Assembly (NCBI RefSeq): GCF_947242115.1
Contig: NC_074716.1
Location: 19,474,090-19,538,089, forward strand
DNA from: Biomphalaria glabrata
Taxonomy: Eukaryota > Mollusca > Gastropoda > Planorbidae
Direction of reading: 5' to 3'
DNA length: 64,000 nucleotides
The notes beneath the pieces were generated by a model, which had not been told where the DNA came from, did not search any database, and saw only the letters and a program-made list of their open reading frames with translations. Made by a program: the position numbers and the translations under genes. Numbering within the stretch: position 1 is the stretch's first letter; the number at the start of each line of letters is the position of its first letter. Below are positions 1 to 11,942 of this stretch, one piece after another.

Positions 1-1060
1 TAAAGTTCATTTAATCATCATTATCTTTCCTTTGCATTCCTCAGGGAAGATAGGGCCTCAGTAAAAACATGCTTATCTCCACGGTCTCTTGCTAGTTTTT
101 TAATGGCTTCCCAGCTCTTTCAATTGACCATTCCTCTCTGCTTCATCTAGTACACTGCATCACCACATTCTTTTTGGTCTTCTTCTACATCATATGCCTT
201 GGGGGGGTTCCACTTTAAGGCCTGTCTAGATCTGTTGTTGGTATCTTTCCTCTCTAAGATCTGCACCTCTATATTTCTCTGTCCACCCATCTCCCACAGT
301 TTGGTGTTGTCTATTTGGTCATACCAGTGTACTTTTAATGATATTTTTCAGACATCTGTTGATGAAAGTTAGTACCTTTTTTGTTGTTGCTTCAGCTGTT
401 CTTTATGTTTCAGAACCATACAGTAGGACTGCCTTGACATTAGAGTTTTTTAAAGATTCTCATTTTAGTCTTGCTAGAGATATAGGGAGATTTCCAGGTT
501 GGTTTTAGCTGTGTAAATGTCTGAAGTGCTAGATTTATACAACGTTTAATTATCATCATCATGATCATCACTCCTTTAAGTTCCTCGTGGAACATAGGGC
601 CTCGACAAAAACACGCCACTCTCCACGGTCTCTTGCTAGTTTTTTTATGGTTTCCCAGCTCTTCCCAGTCCTCTCGGCTTCTTCAAGTACACTGCGTCGC
701 CATGTTCTTTTTGGTCTTCCTCTGCGTCTTGTTCCCTGGGGGTTCCACTCTAAGGCCTGCCTAGCTCTGTTGCTGGTGTATCTTTTCTAAGGGTGTGACC
801 AACCCATCTCCATTTCCTCTCTAAGATCTGCACTTCTAAATTTTTCTGTCCACTCATCTCCCACAGTTTGGTGTTTTCTACTTACTTACTTTCATCAACA
901 GATGTCTGAAAAATATCTTTAAAAATACACTGGTATGACAAAATAGACAACACCAAACTGTGGGAGATGAGAGGGACAGAGAAATATAGAGGTGCAGATC
1001 TTCTATTAGAGAGAAAGTGGAGATGGATTGGTCTAGGGCTAATGCCTATTCCCAGCTGGT
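1..1060 (-). mobile_element. Two LINE 3'-end copies plus an inverted piece
   Basis: Positions 1-545 and about 548-890 are two diverged head-to-tail copies of the same sequence. Read on the - strand they encode the familiar C-terminal end of a non-LTR retrotransposon reverse transcriptase (frame resembling ...KKLARDRGEWRVFVEALC). Each copy ends on its left in a short ATG/ATT-rich tail (TCATCATCATGATCATCA at about 552). Positions 890-1015 repeat 251-368 in opposite orientation, so the block is partly palindromic. All frames are broken. LINE identity rests on recognised protein motifs; the clade (RTE-like or related) is a guess. Confidence 0.6.
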
Positions 1061-1134
1061 TGGTAATAGGCACTTCGATCTATTATATACTTCATACATT
1101 CTATAGTCTATAGTGACTATAGGAATAATAGGAT

Positions 1135-1375
1135 GATTGTCTGGTCATGACATGTGGTATATGCGCTGAACTGTCGTGTGGACATCACGATCATCAACGC
1201 TGTCAATCAATGGTACCGGGATTTGGCGGGATCATACCATAACTAAAATAAATAACTTGGCCTTGGCATATAATTATAATATTAATTTAATATATTTATA
1301 ACCATGCCCGCTGCTATCCCCCACCCCCGTCCTGTGGGGTGGGAAGTTTGGACTAGAAAGTTAATTATCTACCGA
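1135..1375 (+). mobile_element. tRNA-derived SINE, family A (diverged)
   Basis: This matches the SINE at 18903-19085: a tRNA-like head (CTGGTCATGACATG...GCGCTGAACTGTCG), then the tail GTCCTGTGGGGTGGGAAGTTTGGACTAGAAAGT. About 100 bp of AT-rich sequence separates head and tail. It is an old copy with a poorly preserved B box. Confidence 0.55.
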
Positions 1376-2310
1376 CATTTCATACTTTTCTTTGCAGCTG
1401 TCTATTTTAAAAGCCATTTTGGTACTAGATTTTCTCGTGTATTCCAAAGGCATTATTATCATTATGTATTTTAGTATTATGATTATCGATATTAGGTAAG
1501 CCAACAAACAATGAATGAATATCACTGATCAGTTATCACTGAAATCAGTAATCTTAAATCTAGATTTATGCAAAGTAGTTTTTAACAGGTCTAAATTGTA
1601 AATTTTAAACAAAATATCATTTATTTCTAGATCTACCTCATTTTTTTTTTTGTTATTTAGATCTAGATGCAGAGTCTAGACAAGATTGTTTAGCTCTAGA
1701 TCTAGTCTACTTGGTTGTTTATTATTTAACTTTAACCGGAACCGGTCTCAGTTTTAGCAACGACCTATATATATAGATCTAGAATAAAATATCTAAACGA
1801 GGGATGCTAACTATAGGCTAGGTAGATTCTTTAGATCTGTATTTTTTTTTTTAGTATAGTCTAGCTATCTAGATCTAATATAAATATAATAATATATCTA
1901 TAACTGTAGTCTAGATAGATCTAGATCTATATAATTATAGATCTAGATCTATATTGACTAGATCAAGTCTAGTTCTGTTTCTAGATTGGTAGATATTAGT
2001 AGATAAAAAATCTAATTTTTTGTTTGAATGAGATTAGAACTATTAACTATTATAACTAGATATAGTATTAGTAATTACTAATTAGAAGTATTTTTTTTTT
2101 TGAGTGAATGTGACTAATGACTAATGTGAGTCACAACACAGTCAACACTACAACAGAGTGAAAAAAGATACTCTAGAATACGTTGATTAATGTTTCCCTA
2201 ATTTTGGTACGCGTACCCGCAAGTCCAATGGTACGGGAAGAGTTCGAAGGGGGTACGAGCTGCTTTGATATAGGGTGTTCTGTTGTCACAGATTAATAAT
2301 ACATTACTGT
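1376..2310. other. AT-rich tract of TCTAGATC words, no gene
   Basis: No coding frame or RNA gene is visible. The stretch is AT-rich and dense in overlapping TCTAGA, AGATCT and CTAGAT words, especially at 1560-2000. The same kind of tract recurs at 18550-18730, 20820-21250, 33420-33720, 34190-34340 and 45310-45420. Confidence 0.6.
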
Positions 2311-2428
2311 AGACGTTACTAATTAATAATGATAATAACGAGACTGTCTTTATCAAGGTAGACATATATAACTAACTTTTTATTTCTGTCCGATTCTTTG
2401 CTTTCGCATAAAACATAAACAACAAACA

Positions 2429-2840
2429 ATGACAGACAAGGCGGTGCATGACCATTTTCTAAAGGCTGCGGCTTATTTGGACAAGGTAAGTTATTGGACA
2501 AATATCAACCTATTTAACAAGGTCGTCATCCCAGCAGCGACTTATAAATGCAAGCGAGACTGGAAGTCATATGCCAAAATCGAGAAAACGCTAAATATAT
2601 ATGTGTCTCAACAAAAATGGCTAAGATGGATTTTAGGAGTCAGTTACAGAGATCGGATCACAGCAAAGACATCTTATAACGAACTGAGACTTGACCACTT
2701 AGTGAGGCTGTGACCAAGCTTGTATGAGGTTTGTGGAACATGTCCTCCGACAGAATGAATTACGCATACCTAGAGTTGCAATGACATGTTGGCCAGTATG
2801 AGGAAAGGGCAAACATGGACAGGAAGCATATAAGAATGTG
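2429..2840 (+). mobile_element. LINE reverse transcriptase C-terminal fragment
   Basis: An open frame at 2429-2713 contains QQKWLRWILGVSYRDRI, a motif typical of the region after the polymerase domain of non-LTR reverse transcriptases. It is followed in shifted frames by RFVEHVLRQNELRIPRVA, the usual RLRFAGHVLRQ block. It is a relic without the catalytic domain. It lies opposite to the LINE piece at 2850-4150, so the two do not form one continuous copy. Confidence 0.7.
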
Positions 2841-2849
2841 GCCATGACC

Positions 2850-4150
2850 AGGGAGCAAGTCAGTCTGACTTTCATGTCAAGGGCTATTCCTTTGTCTTTC
2901 CATATTGTTTTGAGTTTTGCCAGTGTTGCTGTGGACTGTGCAATTCGGGCCAGTAGTTTGGGTTTGGTTCACTCATCTGAGACGATAGCTCAAAGGTATT
3001 TAAAACTACTGACACTTGCCAGCTTTTCACCTCCAATGCTGATACCTCTTTTAAAGCCCTGTTGGCTGTTGATCATAATTTGAGGTTTTTGGGTATTTAT
3101 TTGCATACCATATATTGCTGTGAAAGTCACCAAGTCTGCTAGTTCTTCTTCTGTCCCTGCAAGGCCATCCATGTCATCAGCGAAGAGCAAGTTAGTAATT
3201 CTTCTTGCTCCAATCCTTACAGTACCTTCACAGCCGTGGAGAGCATCTTCCATTATCCTTTCAAGGAAGATGATGGAAAGAGTTGGTGAGAGTAGGCAGC
3301 CTTGTCTTACTCCAATTGTGGTTTTAAACCAGTCCCCAAGTTTATTGTTGAAGTACACCACACTGGTGGCCTCCTGAATTACTTTTATTATGTTTTTATT
3401 CATGTTGTACTTTTCCATTGTCACCCAGAGTGCCTCATGCCATACTCGAAAGCTTTCTTGAAATCAGTGAAGATATGGAAAAGATGCTCTTGGTGTTGGA
3501 GGTATTTCTCACAAAGTATTCTGAGGTTTAGGATTTGATCTGTTGCGTTGCAACCTTGCCTAAAACCCACATGTTCTTCTGGTATAATTTTTCTGCTACC
3601 AGTTTTAGCTGGTTTATTATAATTTTTAACAGAACTTTGCTGAGATGGCTTATGAGGCTGGCGGTGCGGTAGTTTTGACAGAATTGAAAATTGCCTTTAT
3701 CATGGTTTCTCCTCCATCCTGTAGAAGTTCACTAGGAATGTTGTCAACTCTGGCTGATTTTCCCTTTTTCAGGGCTTTCTCTGCTGATGCTACTTCTGAG
3801 CGAAGAATACGATATTCGCCTATTTTGTATACTGCCTGGACATTTGGTAGCTCTGGATCTCCCGAGATTTCTAAGTTATACAACTCTGAACAGTATTCCG
3901 TTCATCTTCTTATCACATACTTTTCTTCAGTTAAACATCTATTGTTTTTGTCTTGTATTATGTTAGTTCTTCCATGCTTTGAGGTGGTGAGGTCCTTTAC
4001 CAGTTGGTACACTTTATTACTGTCATTCCTTTTCAGTCCCTGCTCAATTTCTTGACACTTATTATCTATCCACTTCTTCTTCACTTCCTTTATTTCCTTT
4101 TTAATCCTTGTCCTTGTGTTGACACTTTTACACATTGATTTGTTTTTCTA
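2850..4150 (-). mobile_element. LINE reverse transcriptase fragment (catalytic part)
   Basis: Three - strand frames belong to one broken ORF2. 3902-4135 carries the linker before the polymerase domain. 3650-3883 carries SEVASAEKALKKGKSARVDNIPSELLQ, matching the usual 'KAPGxDxIPxELL' block. 2990-3424 carries GVRQGCLLSPTLS and the catalytic FADDMDGLAG box (YADD-type, here FADD). Frameshifts separate the three. The FADDxDGLAG motif with 'YGMQINTQKPQIM' is typical of RTE-like elements in invertebrates; the clade is inferred. About 1.3 kb survives, with no endonuclease domain visible. Confidence 0.75.
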
Positions 4151-4758
4151 CCAGTTGCTGGGCTTCATTAAAAAAGTGCAGTAAATAGCAGATTTGATAT
4201 TTGACCTACAATTTTTTAATAGAAGAGTTGCAGGATATTGCACTGTGGACACTCATTTTTTAGTTTTAAATACAGGATTATAATGTTTGTAAAGGGTCGT
4301 TCCACTCTCCAAAAAGAATCTATTCAAGGGTACAAAAGATGTCTGATAAAATGAAGGGACTGGATATAATGAAAATGAATTACCTAAAAAATAATATGTA
4401 CCAGAAAAATCCTGGCTTTCCCTAACGTTGAATGAAAAGTATCACAATCTATTGTTTGTTGTCCTCCACATTTTGTTAAAAAATTGAGAATACATAATTT
4501 TGTTCAATAACAACAAATGAATCTGTAGAATTTATATATATATTGTCACGGATGAATGTGTGTATAATCTATTTTTAAATTTGTGCAAATGACTGTTTGT
4601 CCAGTGTGTGTGATATGCCATAAAGATTATTAAAGTTTCTGTGTTTTATCGAGTGTTACTTGTTTATTTGTAAGTACAGCTGAACCAGGGACACCTAGAC
4701 GTATCGAGACCTGAGCGAGTTATCAGTATAAATAAAATAGAAAAGCTGTAACATATAT

Positions 4759-5243
4759 TGTAACGAATCTCACTATCCAGGCTCTCTGCAAACTGCACCA
4801 CTCGACACCACCAACTGAAAGAACTTGACAACTCAGGGCTCCAAATAACGTTATAGTTTAATGTCAAATAAATCACAAGACTGTACAAATGTCTCTCCAT
4901 TAACAACTGTGCCACCGTATAAACTCTCCGTCACGTCCCTGACTTGTACTAGTCTGTCGTACTGAACCCTCTTGACTGTGACGCCTTCACTCTTTATATA
5001 GGGTCCCTGCTGGCCTTCTAGAACTGGATGAACATCGCTTGACCATTCTGGTTAATCACATGACCACATCCTTTGTGATGCTCTTGAGCTCTACTCACAA
5101 CACAGATCCTTCCTGAACTGTCTTGGCTGACCGTCATAACTCGTCGCAGTTGACCGCTCTTCTAGCACTGGCCTGGGGCGATTTGCTTCGGCTGACTACA
5201 CACATACCACTACCCCATCTGTGTCACCACCAGGCTTATTACA
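4759..5243 (-). mobile_element. Probable solo LTR
   Basis: A 485-bp block richer in GC than its surroundings begins TGTAACGA and ends CTTATTACA, so it has the TG...CA ends of a long terminal repeat with a short inverted TGTAA/TTACA. It is flanked by ATAT on both sides, but in low-complexity sequence. On the - strand a TATATAAAG box lies in the middle and a TTTATTTGACATTAA stretch follows, as expected for promoter and polyadenylation regions. No internal coding sequence is attached, so this reads as a solo LTR fossil. Family and age cannot be judged from one copy. Confidence 0.45.
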
Positions 5244-6750
5244 ATATATATAAAGGTCACACTAATCTTCAGACTTGAAGACAGGCCTTATTATATATTA
5301 CATATATATATTACCTGTTGAACTCCCTTAGATATAAAATGTGAGTGAGTTATCCAGAAAAAACATTACCATGCTTACATGTGTGACTAAAGTGTTGTTA
5401 GCACTCAACTGTTTAAATAGTATTTACTGCTAAAATTACAATACAATGTTTAGTGCTTCCACAGAGGCTTATGGCCCTTTTTTTTTATTTAGATATAACA
5501 ATCCAATCTAACTAACTTTTTGCCTTTTCTTCTGTTTGTAATGCTGGCTGTTTTTCAGTCTTTGAAGGCATCATTACTAAGTTCAGTGACAACAAAGTGA
5601 TGAAAAGTTACCTGAGATGTTGATGATATATATTTCTTTGCAAATTTCGTAGCAGAGTTGTTATATGTAAACAATTAGTTCAGTCCGTGTAATGATTGAT
5701 TTTTTTAAACAAAATGACTGTGCTTCAAAGAATTTATATTAAACATGATCAGTGCGAGCTGGCAAAACACTTGCGCTAAAGAAGATTCTTTATTGGAAAT
5801 CTGGATGGTCGAGTGATTTGTTCGCTTGGCACTGTGGATTTGTCAAATTGGAGGGTCTATGGTTTGTGCCATGGTCAGGGCTGTCCCTTATTTTGCTATA
5901 TTTAATTCACCATTTTCTCTTATTACAATGTAGTCCCTATTATATATGTAATAAAAGTAAATTGTTTGTATCAGTATTGGAAATCTTAAGTTTGCAAAAA
6001 TTATTTTTTTTAAATTTTACTTTATGTAGAACCCATGGAGAAACTAATGAGAACTAAAACTAAGAGTAATGCTAACATGATTTTTACAACACAAGGAATT
6101 ATAAATGTCATAGATATACATTCCCTGTCACCACATTAGTGCTATTAAGCTTAAAAACTGGGGCCAAAACATTATAAAAAAGATTGTTGATATTTATTTC
6201 AAAAAAAAAATTTTTAAATATATTATCAAGCATATTTTATAACATTTTTTAGAAAAAGAAACATGTTGTATAGAGCCTAAAATGATAGTAAATGTTATAT
6301 ATAGAGTCTTATGGTAAGAAAATAAATGTATTAATTTAAAAAAAAAAAGCTTTAATAATGCTAAGCTACTAAATAATGTTAAAATTAACTTAAGCTTAAA
6401 AATAAAATCAGCATTCAGAATGTTCTTATCTGAAAATTTTCCGGGTTATGGTGATAAGATAAAAGTTGCTGAATAATCTGAAAGTGCTTTTCAGGTCACT
6501 CTTGGAGATAGATTTCACTAATATTTGTGCTCAGTTCATATTAGCTTTATTTTATTGTTGTGACTTCATAGTAGGAGTTAATTTTTTTTTATATATTATT
6601 ATCAAAGTAACTTTAAGTTTGTTCAATGAAATCTAAAAATTATTTAAAATAAATGTTTAAATTAAAAAGCATAAATGATACAACTAATTAGCATGAGCAA
6701 CTAGACTGATGCAAAGATTTTTTACTTTTAGAAATGATAATTTTGTTTTA
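5244..6750. other. AT-rich gap before CRYL1, no gene seen
   Basis: AT-rich sequence with homopolymer runs and no recognisable coding exon or repeat. Any untranslated first exon or promoter of CRYL1 may lie here; no TATA box or CpG cluster stands out. Confidence 0.4.
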
Positions 6751-6792
6751 GGTAGTCCTGCGGTACACAGAATTGGATAATAGCCATCTTTA

Positions 6793-6807
6793 ATGCAGAG
6801 AAAATGA
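6793..6807 (+). promoter_or_regulatory. Four-codon upstream ORF overlapping the CRYL1 start
   Basis: The first ATG in the presumed leader exon (acceptor TTTTAG at 6746-6751) opens a tiny frame, MQRK, whose TGA overlaps the CRYL1 ATG as ATGA at 6804-6807. A ribosome using it would stop exactly on the real start codon. That arrangement can lower or condition translation by reinitiation. The sequence shows the overlap; any regulatory effect is inference and requires that the transcript include this exon. Confidence 0.4.
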
Positions 6808-9800
6808 AAATAGCTATAATTGGAAGGTTTGTTTATCTCATAAGATGTAAGATTATAAAATTAAAAATGATTATTATAAGATAGTTTTCAGTTAAACATT
6901 TAAGCCTAGCCTAGATCAATAAATATTTTGTAGTTAGCCTCAAAGTTTCACAAATTTTAGTCATCAATAAAATTTTAATAATTAATACTTATAATAATTA
7001 ATAATTTAAAAATTATTGTTAATTCTAGATTTCTTGTATATATTTTCTATACTTCCAGTGGCCTCATTGGTCAGTCCTGGGCTATGATATTTGCAGGTGC
7101 AGGTCATAAAGTGACTCTCTATGATATAGTCTCAGAACAGGTTTGCAACTAGAAATATGTTTCATTGAAAATATTATTGTGTTTATTAGTATCTGTTTTC
7201 AGAATACTTTATTAACAAATATATTTAAGATTTAAATTAAAATGGGATATGTTAAGATTCATTAATGGATAGGTCTGAGAAATTGGATGTTGCCATTGTG
7301 TAAAAAGTAAATATTATACATTTTTTTAAACTATAGCAATTACTGTGTCCATTTTTTTTTTACAATGTTAAGCCCATATCATTTATGTATCCAGGTATCA
7401 AAAGCACTAGAGACAATCGCTACAAATCTAAAAAATTATGAAAGTCAAGGTTGCCTTCGTGGTCAATTAACTGCTTCCCGGCAGGTTTCACTAATCACTG
7501 GTAGTAGTGATTTGCAAGAATGTCTCAATGGTGCTTCCTATGTTCAGGTTTGTGACTTCACCCTTTTTTTGTATTTGTTTGTTAAGTTTTTTTGTTGGCT
7601 ATCAATGAGTGTTTATATTCAATGTTAAGAAGAACATAAAATGTGCCAAAATGAAATTGTCTTTGTGTTATTAAAATGAGTTTTGCTTAGTTGTTAGTGA
7701 TGATGAGAGATGAAAACATACTTACAGTAAATAGTTGTTAGTGATGATGAGAGATGAAAACATACTTACAGTAAATAGTTGTTAGTGATGATGATTGATG
7801 AAAACATTTCATACAGTAAATAAAAATTATAATTGTTTGTATTTTCTCTAAAGGATTTCAAGTTGCTTGACAATTTGGGAAACAAAATTATTAAATCAAG
7901 TACTCAAAAAAGTGGATTAAAAACATTATTTGTTTTGGTTAGGTATGGATTAAAAAAAAATCAATACTTAAAAAGATCAAAAACATAAATTTACTTTGTT
8001 TTTCCAAGAAAACAAAAATTACACATTTTACTACACCCAAGGCATGTCATCCTGTAATAATATAATGATTGCTTCAATGTAGAGTCTGTGGTTGTTTGGA
8101 GTGTCTGCGTATTTCTAATGTAACCATGAGGAAAGTAGGGCAGATGTTTTTGTTTTTGTTGACTGAACTGATTCTGATGAGATCATGAGATGGTCTGTCA
8201 TAATTCAAGCTCATCAATACTGGTGTGAAAGTTGGAGAGAGGAAACAATCTAAAAATATGAAACAGAAAAGAGATGTAGTTTTAGTGAGTTATATCTTGT
8301 TTCAAGTATCATTTTACTTGTGTTTCTACATTCGTCTACTTCAAGTTAAATCTATGTATATTTATTCTAAAAAAGTTATTATCAGTTTTGCTTAAAAGAG
8401 GCTTGTTTAAGTTTATTTCAAGTTCTACATTAAGAATTCAATATGCCTACAATGGTTTTGTTGTACTAGCTGTTTGGAGCTACAAATCAACAACTGGATA
8501 TCAACAATGGTTTCAGTCTCCTGTGAAAAAATAATGTTAGTTCTTTAAGACATTGGATGAAGACATTGACAGTTTAATTAATAACCAATAATCTGGAGTG
8601 ACAAAACATGAATAGATTCATATTTAAAACTGTCTTTAGGAGTGTGTTCCAGAGTCAGTTGATCTTAAAAGACAAGTATTCAATCAGATGGACATGTATA
8701 TCACAGAAGATATGATTGTAGCTTCATCAAGCAGCTGTCTTGGTGTCTCACAGTTTGTTGGTGAAATGAAAAACAAACACAGAACTTTAGTGGCTCATCC
8801 AGTAAGTAGTGCAACACCACTACATGTGAATAAATTATGTCCTCTTAATTACTTTGTATTTTCCAGACCAGATGACCCATTTAATTTTATTTAAATTTTA
8901 TTTAATTAGTTTAAGGACAAGATCAAATAGTGGAAGTGACCAAAGAAAGAAGTCTTTAATTAGAGAGATCTGAGGCAGTGAAAGCATGAAATTTGAAGAA
9001 ACAAGATCTTGGTCATCATCAAAAATAAAACCTGAAAAGTATTTTTAAAAGATAATTATTTTTAAATTTAAATTATAAAAAAAAAATATTGAAATACTTT
9101 TTGCAATAAATTGTTTCTCCCATAATTTTGTTTAAATGCTCAATTACAACAGAAAACAAGAAATCAGTCTTTTTTTTACTTTATATATTTTTATGCATTT
9201 CATGTATTTGTATTCATATTTTACTTTTTATAATTTAAATTATTGTTGTTTGATGCACCATCGCAGAACTAATCTCATTGAAAATAATTAATTAATAACA
9301 ATTTATACAAAGGAAGCATTTATTTAGATTTTTATTTTGTTTTTGAACTTGTCTTTCAGCAATACTGTTATGTTCTTTACTTTTAATTGTTTTGATCACT
9401 TTTAGTTGTTTATCAAATTTTAATATATTATTAAGTTGCTCTTGTAGTTTGTTTGATGTACAATAATTAGTAGGCCTATAAGATTAGTCTCTAGCTCAGT
9501 AGAAAAAATGTTTAACATATTTATTGGGCAGAATTACTTGGGTTATAGATTTTCTTTGTATTTGTATTTTTCTATTTTCAGTTTAAATATATGTAGGCCA
9601 ACTGTAAGGCCATGAGAAATATTTACTATGTTTTTATTTAGTAGTGAGGAACCATCATTTATTTATTTTTGTATGTTTAATTATTTCCTCTGAAAAAAAA
9701 TATTTATTTCAATATAATGTTTCAGGTCAATCCTCCATACTTTGTACCTTTAGTTGAAATTGTACCTGGGCCATGGACTCTTCCAGAAGTTAGTCAACAG

Positions 9801-10120
9801 ACAAGAACTTTACTTGAGTCTGTAGGTCAGGCACCAGTAACTCTGAGTAAAGAATGCCCTGGCTTTGCCCTCAATAGAATACAGTATTCAATCATCAATG
9901 AATGTTGGTGCATGTATAAGGTTAGTCTATGCATATTGAATAATATGTTTTTCATTTCTTTCAAATATTCTTTCAACTTGGCAGTATAATTAAATATATT
10001 TTTCACTAGAAACAGAAATGAATTTTTTTTTCATACAGGTGGAAATAAAAGGAAGCTCAAGTTTAAATTCTTTACATTGTTTTATTTAATATAAACATTT
10101 TAAATCTGCAATCCCCCCCC

Positions 10121-10152
<32 letters not shown>

Positions 10153-11636
10153 AAAAAAAAACAATAGTACATTACTAAATTAAAGATTTATAAGTTTTTT
10201 CTTTTTTTTTTTTTTATCAAAGATTTACTTTTGTTTGTTTGTTGTTTTACATGTTTGGGATGTTCCTTCAGAGTTGAAGATAATCTACTTCTTAATCCTA
10301 ATCACCTGCAGAGTGACGGGGGATGGCAGCAGGCAGTGTATGACCCAGAACCAGTGCTTTTTTTTTTTCTAAAAAAAATAGGTGCCTGTACTCAGTGATT
10401 AGGTCCAGTACTCAGTGATGAATTGCCTAACTTAACTACTAATAAATTAATAATAAATGTTAGAGTACAAGAAAAGTTATAATTTTTTCCCCACATTCAA
10501 AAAGGTGCCGGTACGCCGTACCAGTGCATACCGTCACAAAAAGAGCACTGCCCGGAACCATCAAGGCGACTAAATAACAGTCTAGCACACATACTGCATG
10601 AACAGGCAGCCATCCATCTGCAAAATGAAACCTTTGTTAAGAGAAATAGAACAAGCATATGGGATCAACAGTGTTGTACCAAATTAAAACAATAGAAATA
10701 TCAGCAGCATCTACTAAATAGGAAAAACTGATAAAACTAATACAATTCTAACTTTTTGAGGCCATTCAGAAATAATCAAATAAAACTTATTCTTCTCACC
10801 ATGAAAATTCTGTTCACCCCCAAAACTTACATGCTGATGGTCTCTCAAACTAAACATCTAAAGCTGTAAACTGTTTATTGACATTGCTTCTCAAAAAAAA
10901 AAAATTTTTCTACCTCTATTGATAGGATGGACTGTTGTCTGCTGCTGATATTGATAAATTGATGGTGAATGGACTGGGACCAAGATATGCTTTTATTGGT
11001 CCCCTTGAAACAATGCATTTAAATGCTGATGGTAAGTGGTTGAAAAAGATGTATATGTTACTTGTATCTTCTATACACCATGGTCAATTTATCATTCTTT
11101 CCATGTTTTCTACCCCAACACAAACATAATAGTTTTCAAAATAAGTAATGTTCCACTAATAGTGTGAAAGTTTTACTTAAAAAGAATTTAGAACCTATTA
11201 CAGTTGGTTGAACACAAAAGAAAACCATCTCAAATTATAATTAAAGTTCCTGTTTTCATAAAGAGTTTGAACTCTAAACCTTAAGCTAGGTAGTCGAATA
11301 CCCTGTCACTGAGGCACCACAATATTCTATGAAGGAACTAAATCAATAGATTATGGCACAAAAATTGTGAATAATTATTTTTTTCCAATGCTGGATATTC
11401 TTTTCTATTCAGGTATTGTGGACTATTGTAAAAGATATGCTCAAGGTGCCTACAATGTCAGCTCTACTCTCACACCGCCTCCAATCATGTATGACATTCC
11501 CACTGCTGAAAATGTTCAATCTGAATTAAGTAGTGCTGTGCCTCTTGAACAACTTCTGGAGAGACGGAAATGGAGAGACAGACATCTGGCTGCACTGGCC
11601 TCATTAAAGAACCAACTCAAAGAAAAGAAGGATTAA
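6804..11636 (+). CDS. CRYL1: Lambda-crystallin homolog / L-gulonate 3-dehydrogenase
   Basis: Seven coding exons (6804-6826, 7059-7140, 7395-7547, 8640-8801, 9726-9920, 10926-11031, 11413-11636), all with GT/AG borders and compatible phases, give 314 aa; vertebrate CRYL1 is about 319. The enzyme oxidises L-gulonate to 3-dehydro-L-gulonate with NAD in the cytosolic glucuronate-xylulose pathway and belongs to the 3-hydroxyacyl-CoA dehydrogenase fold. The N-terminal Rossmann motif is GSGLIG (residues 7-12). The SSSSC stretch (115-119), His139 in AHPVNPP, Glu151 and Asn190 in FALNRIQY are in the places of the family's Ser-His-Glu-Asn active-site set. The block [21 protein letters not shown] (221-241) is almost identical to the mammalian enzyme. 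A peroxisomal SKL-type end is absent. The start is chosen because it lies directly before the Rossmann strand and the leader has an upstream acceptor. The gene appears intact. Confidence 0.96.
7689..7823 (+). repeat. 44-bp tandem triplication in CRYL1 intron 3
   Basis: The unit AGTTGTTAGTGATGATGAGA... is present about three times, the third copy diverged and with a short deletion. It is non-coding. Confidence 0.8.
10092..10160 (+). repeat. Poly-C / poly-A tract
   Basis: A run of C, then A, in CRYL1 intron 5. Exact length is unreliable in assembled sequence. Confidence 0.7.
10240..10615 (-). mobile_element. tRNA-derived SINE, family A, split by a MITE
   Basis: On the - strand this matches the SINE at 18903-19085: the tRNA-like head is at 10560-10615 (read GGATGGCTGCCTGTTCATGC...), the tail at 10240-10340. 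The middle is interrupted by the 199-bp MITE at 10352-10550. It lies in CRYL1 intron 5. Confidence 0.65.
10352..10550. mobile_element. hAT-like MITE inserted in a SINE
   Basis: The ends are CAGTGCTTTTTT and (reversed) CAGTGCTCTTTTTG. They are flanked by CCCAGAAC (10344-10351) and CCCGGAAC (10551-10558), an 8-bp target duplication with one mismatch, as made by hAT transposases. At 199 bp it has no coding capacity. A second copy lies at 27798-27950. Superfamily assignment rests on the 8-bp duplication and the CAGTG end. Confidence 0.65.
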
Positions 11637-11942
11637 GTTTAAGAACCAACTCAAAGAAAAGAAGGATTAAGTTTAAGAACCAACTCAAAGAAAAGAAGGA
11701 TTAAGTTTAAGAACCAACTCAAAGAAAAGAAGGATTAAGTTTAAGAACCAACTCAAAGAAAAGAAGGATTAAGTTTAAGAACCAACTCAAAGAAAAGAAG
11801 GATTAAGTTTAAGAACCAACTCAAAGAAAAGAAGAATTAAGTTTAAGAACCAACTCAAAGAAAAGAAGGATTAAGTTTAAGAACCAACTCAAAGAAAAGA
11901 AGGATTAAGTTTAAGAACCAACTCAAAGAAAAGAAGAATTAA
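11609..11942 (+). repeat. 34-bp tandem array made from the CRYL1 stop region
   Basis: Ten copies of a 34-bp unit (GAACCAACTCAAAGAAAAGA...GGATTAAGTTTAA). The first copy is the coding end of CRYL1 (residues NQLKEKKD plus TAA); nine more follow in the 3' untranslated region with almost no divergence (a G-to-A change in two or three units). Because 34 is not a multiple of 3 and each unit carries TAA in the first copy's frame, the protein end is unaffected. Confidence 0.95.
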
